64,000 nucleotides of DNA from Flavobacterium sp. 5 (lineage in GTDB: Bacteria; Bacteroidota; Bacteroidia; Flavobacteriales; Flavobacteriaceae), in NCBI RefSeq assembly GCF_002813295.1, contig NZ_PHUE01000001.1, positions 930,001 to 994,000 on the forward strand, written 5' to 3'. How positions within the stretch are numbered: the stretch's first letter is position 1; each line of letters starts with the position of its first letter. Positions 61,902 to 64,000 of this stretch are shown here, one piece after another. The translations under genes and the position numbers were made by a program. The notes beneath the pieces are model-generated. The model ran no database searches and was not told the origin of the DNA. It saw only the letters and a program-made list of their open reading frames with translations.

Positions 61902-62849
61902 TTAATGTTTTGCAGCCAAATATCTTTCGGCATCCAAAGCAGCCATACAACCTGTACCTGCAGCAGTAATCGCTTGTCTGTACACATGATCTGCAGCATC
62001 ACCCGCTACGAAAACACCTTCAACATTCGTTTTTGAAGTTCCCGGAGTATTTACAATATATCCTGTCTCATCAAGAGTAAGATAGTCTGCAAAAATATCA
62101 GTGTTTGGTTTGTGTCCAATCGCTGAAAAGAATCCTGTAGCAGGAATTTCAAAAATATCTCCTGTAGTTTTATTTTTTGCTGTCACACCAGTAACTACCT
62201 GACCATCTCCTAAAATTTCAACTGTATCATGATTCATCAAAATAGAAATATTTTCAGTTTTACGAACACGTTCTTCCATAATTTTAGATGCTCTAAATTT
62301 ATCGCTACGAACTAACATTGTTACTTTCGAACACAATTTAGATAAATAATGAGCTTCTTCACAAGCTGAATCCCCTGCTCCTACGATTACAACCTCTTGA
62401 TTTCTGTAGAAAAATCCGTCGCAAACCGCACAAGCCGAAACGCCACCACCCATTTTTAGATAATGTTGTTCAGAATCTAATCCCAAATATTTAGCCGATG
62501 CACCAGTCGAAATAATTACAGTTTCACAATGCAATTCTATTTTATCATTAATCCAAACTTTGTGAATATCTCCAGAGAAATCAACTTTAGTAGCCCAACC
62601 ATCACGGATGTCTGCACCAAAACGTTGTGCTTGTTCTTGCAACTGAACCATCATTTCTGGTCCCGTAACTCCATCAACATAACCAGGAAAATTTTCAACT
62701 TCATTAGTAGTAGTCAATTGACCTCCTGGCTGCATTCCTTGGTACAAAACAGGATTCATATTAGCCCTAGCCGCATAAATTGCAGCAGTATAACCCGCAG
62801 GACCAGAACCTATAATAAGACATTTTATTTTTTCAATTGTATCTGACAT
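61902..62849 (-). CDS. trxB: thioredoxin reductase
   Basis: 315 residues, normal for the low-molecular-weight bacterial type. The FAD site is CLIIGSGPAGYTAAIYAARA at the N-terminus, the redox pair C140-A-V-C143 in SACAVCDGFF, the NADPH site VVIVGAGDSACEEAHYLSKL and the FAD-end motif GVFVAGDAADHVYRQAITAA. It reduces thioredoxin with NADPH. The promoter is at 62869-62876. The position next to tRNA-Pro and udk looks like ordinary chromosome. Confidence 0.95.
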   Translation of the reverse strand: MSDTIEKIKCLIIGSGPAGYTAAIYAARANMNPVLYQGMQPGGQLTTTNEVENFPGYVDGVTGPEMMVQLQEQAQRFGADIRDGWATKVDFSGDIHKVWINDKIELHCETVIISTGASAKYLGLDSEQHYLKMGGGVSACAVCDGFFYRNQEVVIVGAGDSACEEAHYLSKLCSKVTMLVRSDKFRASKIMEERVRKTENISILMNHDTVEILGDGQVVTGVTAKNKTTGDIFEIPATGFFSAIGHKPNTDIFADYLTLDETGYIVNTPGTSKTNVEGVFVAGDAADHVYRQAITAAGTGCMAALDAERYLAAKH

Positions 62850-62868
62850 GTTTTTTATTTTTGAGGTA

Positions 62869-62876
62869 CAAATGTA
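62869..62876 (-). promoter_or_regulatory. TAnnTTTG promoter of trxB
   Basis: TACATTTG on the reverse strand, 19 bases before ATG 62849. Confidence 0.65.
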
Positions 62877-62979
62877 ATCTTTATTCCAAAAAATTCATAC
62901 CCTAATAAATCCAAAAAATTGATACCTAAATAAATTTTAATTATTTTCTAAATTTTCTTTGAAAAGCAGAAATAAACCT

Positions 62980-62987
62980 TATATTTG
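62980..62987 (+). promoter_or_regulatory. promoter of tRNA-Pro
   Basis: TTTG (62958-62961), 18 bases, then TATATTTG, matching both Bacteroidota elements; the tRNA starts 11 bases after it. Confidence 0.75.
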
Positions 62988-62998
62988 CACTCGATTTA

Positions 62999-63073
62999 CG
63001 GGGTGTAGCGTAGCTCGGTTATCGCGCCTGCTTTGGGAGCAGGAGGCCGCAGGTTCGAATCCTGCCACCCCGA
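62999..63073 (+). tRNA. tRNA-Pro (anticodon TGG)
   Basis: Complete 75-nt cloverleaf. Acceptor stem CGGGGTG/CACCCCG, D arm GCGT...TCGC, anticodon stem CCTGC/GCAGG with loop TTTGGGA (anticodon TGG), 5-base variable loop, T stem GCAGG/CCTGC with loop TTCGAAT, discriminator A. The CCA end is not encoded. It reads proline codons CCN, mainly CCA. Promoter and terminator are both adjacent, so it is a single-gene unit. Confidence 0.96.
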
Positions 63074-63074
63074 C

Positions 63075-63107
63075 AAAAAGCCGAACAGCAATGTTCGGCT
63101 TTTTTTG
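63075..63107 (+). terminator. terminator of tRNA-Pro
   Basis: 13-bp stem (AAAAAGCCGAACA, 63075-63087, with 63092-63104), 4-base loop, T-run. Confidence 0.9.
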
Positions 63108-63172
63108 TGAAACAACTCAAAAAGTTAAATACTACAACTAAAAACTAATTACAATATCAATAGAATTATTTC

Positions 63173-63180
63173 TATTTTTG
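63173..63180 (+). promoter_or_regulatory. TAnnTTTG promoter of udk
   Basis: TATTTTTG, 23 bases before ATG 63204. Confidence 0.6.
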
Positions 63181-63203
63181 TAACATAAATAAACAATTTA
63201 GTT

Positions 63204-63812
63204 ATGCTAATTATAGGAATTGCAGGAGGAACGGGGTCCGGAAAAACAACAGTAGTACATCAAATTATGAATGAACTGCCAGAAGCCGAAGTCGGTATTA
63301 TTTCTCAAGACTCTTATTATAAAGAAACACACGATTTAAGTTACGAAGATCGTTCAAACATTAATTTTGACCACCCTAGAGCTATTGATTTTGAATTGTT
63401 GGTAGCACATCTCAAAGAATTAAAAGCCGGAAATATTATCAATCAACCTGTCTATTCTTTTGTACAACACAACAGAACCGATGATGTTGTTATTACACAT
63501 CCTCGAAAAGTAATGATTATAGAAGGAATTTTAATCCTAACTAATCCTGAATTAAGAAAGCTTTTTGACATCAAAATATATGTACATGCCGATTCGGACG
63601 AACGTTTAATCCGACGTTTAAAAAGAGATATTGCCGAACGTGGACGAGACATGAATGAAGTTTTAAACCGCTATCAACACACCTTAAAACCAATGCACGA
63701 ACAATTCATTGAACCAACAAAGGCTTTTGCTGATATTATAATTCCTAACGATAGATTTAATACTGTAGCTATAGATGTAGTTCGTGCAGTAATAAATCAA
63801 CGTATTTTATAA
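63204..63812 (+). CDS. udk: uridine kinase
   Basis: 202 residues. Walker A GIAGGTGSGKTT is at the N-terminus, followed by ISQDSYYKETHDLSYEDRSN (catalytic Asp and lid start), FDHPRAIDFELL, and RLIRRLKRDIAERGRDMNEV as the arginine-rich lid. It phosphorylates uridine and cytidine for pyrimidine salvage. It probably shares an mRNA with the gene that begins 115 bases later. Confidence 0.94.
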   Translation: MLIIGIAGGTGSGKTTVVHQIMNELPEAEVGIISQDSYYKETHDLSYEDRSNINFDHPRAIDFELLVAHLKELKAGNIINQPVYSFVQHNRTDDVVITHPRKVMIIEGILILTNPELRKLFDIKIYVHADSDERLIRRLKRDIAERGRDMNEVLNRYQHTLKPMHEQFIEPTKAFADIIIPNDRFNTVAIDVVRAVINQRIL

Positions 63813-63926
63813 TTTTGTTGTAATTTTATTGCATGCTAAGAAGGTAACAAATCTTTGATTATTTATACAACCAAAGTGATACTGAACAAAATTTCGCTTT
63901 TCTATTAAAATTAGGCAAAAAACCCA

Positions 63927-64000
63927 ATGAAGAATCCATTTAAAGACAACTATTGGTTTAAATTTCTGAGTAACAAGTACATTTGGGTCTCGTTATCATT
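63927..64000 (+). CDS. DivIC/FtsB-like septum formation initiator (start only)
   Basis: Only the first 24 codons are in the window: MKNPFKDNYWFKFLSNKYIW, then a hydrophobic stretch running off the edge. In Flavobacteriaceae a small DivIC/FtsB-family division protein with this start (MKNP..D..WF...SNKY) follows udk, so the assignment rests on the N-terminus and synteny. It would be a single-pass membrane protein with a coiled coil that joins FtsL and the septal synthase. Confidence 0.65.
   Translation, partial: MKNPFKDNYWFKFLSNKYIWVSLS

Noticed and set aside
1..64000. Prophage, conjugative element, toxin-antitoxin or known defence island
   Set aside because: I looked for integrases, transposases, restriction enzymes, TA pairs, Cas and similar genes and recognised none; the tRNA-Pro at 62999-63073 has no attachment-type duplication in the window.

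Overview
The window looks like chromosome of a Flavobacterium or close relative in the Flavobacteriaceae. Base composition is low-GC. Recognised proteins are of flavobacterial type: SPFH, DUF3857, PspC/DUF2807, an HEIGH-type metallopeptidase remnant and SusC-like modules. At least fifteen genes or gene groups are preceded by the Bacteroidota -7 promoter element TAnnTTTG, and Shine-Dalgarno sequences are not conspicuous. No phage, insertion-sequence transposase, CRISPR array or recognisable defence system was seen.

Layout. 1-4348: end of a PhzF-like gene, a large secreted TPR protein and ftsE. 4348-14019: a surface-polysaccharide locus with four glycosyltransferases, an FdtA-like ketoisomerase, a DegT/FdtB-like aminotransferase, a FemAB/GNAT-type acyltransferase, a Wzx flippase and a polytopic membrane protein, in blocks on both strands. 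14332-24917: housekeeping genes (TRIC channel, TrmH/SpoU methyltransferase, bifunctional Rel, Fur, PurA, NudK-like hydrolase, AEC transporter, an Rrf2 regulator beside a YwnB-like oxidoreductase, MeaB). 25016-32618: SPFH protein, MATE pump, small outer-membrane protein, then a decay zone with a cytochrome c peroxidase split by one in-frame stop and a gutted HEIGH metallopeptidase. 32719-40919: tandem DUF3857 proteins, an ECF sigma factor and its unusual partner carrying TonB-plug and von Willebrand A modules. 41127-54244: SDR, MtaB, HAD phosphatase, DUF2007, a half-helicase, an NtrC-type regulator without HTH, an ABC-2 exporter, two unknown membrane proteins, DnaJ, GrpE and a DUF4442 hotdog protein. 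54648-61828: an envelope cluster of DUF4870, PadR, PspC, DUF2807, M1 peptidase and a second DUF2807. 61902-64000: TrxB, tRNA-Pro, Udk and the start of a DivIC/FtsB-like gene.

The most unusual material is (i) the sigma factor/plug-vWA pair at 37049-40320; (ii) two families of dispersed elements whose flanks are conserved while the central hairpin changes sequence and keeps pairing; (iii) an aminotransferase gene that has absorbed two unrelated intergenic repeats in frame; (iv) a 22-bp palindromic tandem array at 15107-15338; and (v) reduced proteins: DnaJ with half its zinc domain, NtrC without HTH, a one-domain helicase. No complete new system can be claimed from sequence alone; item (i) is the best candidate for a new signalling arrangement.
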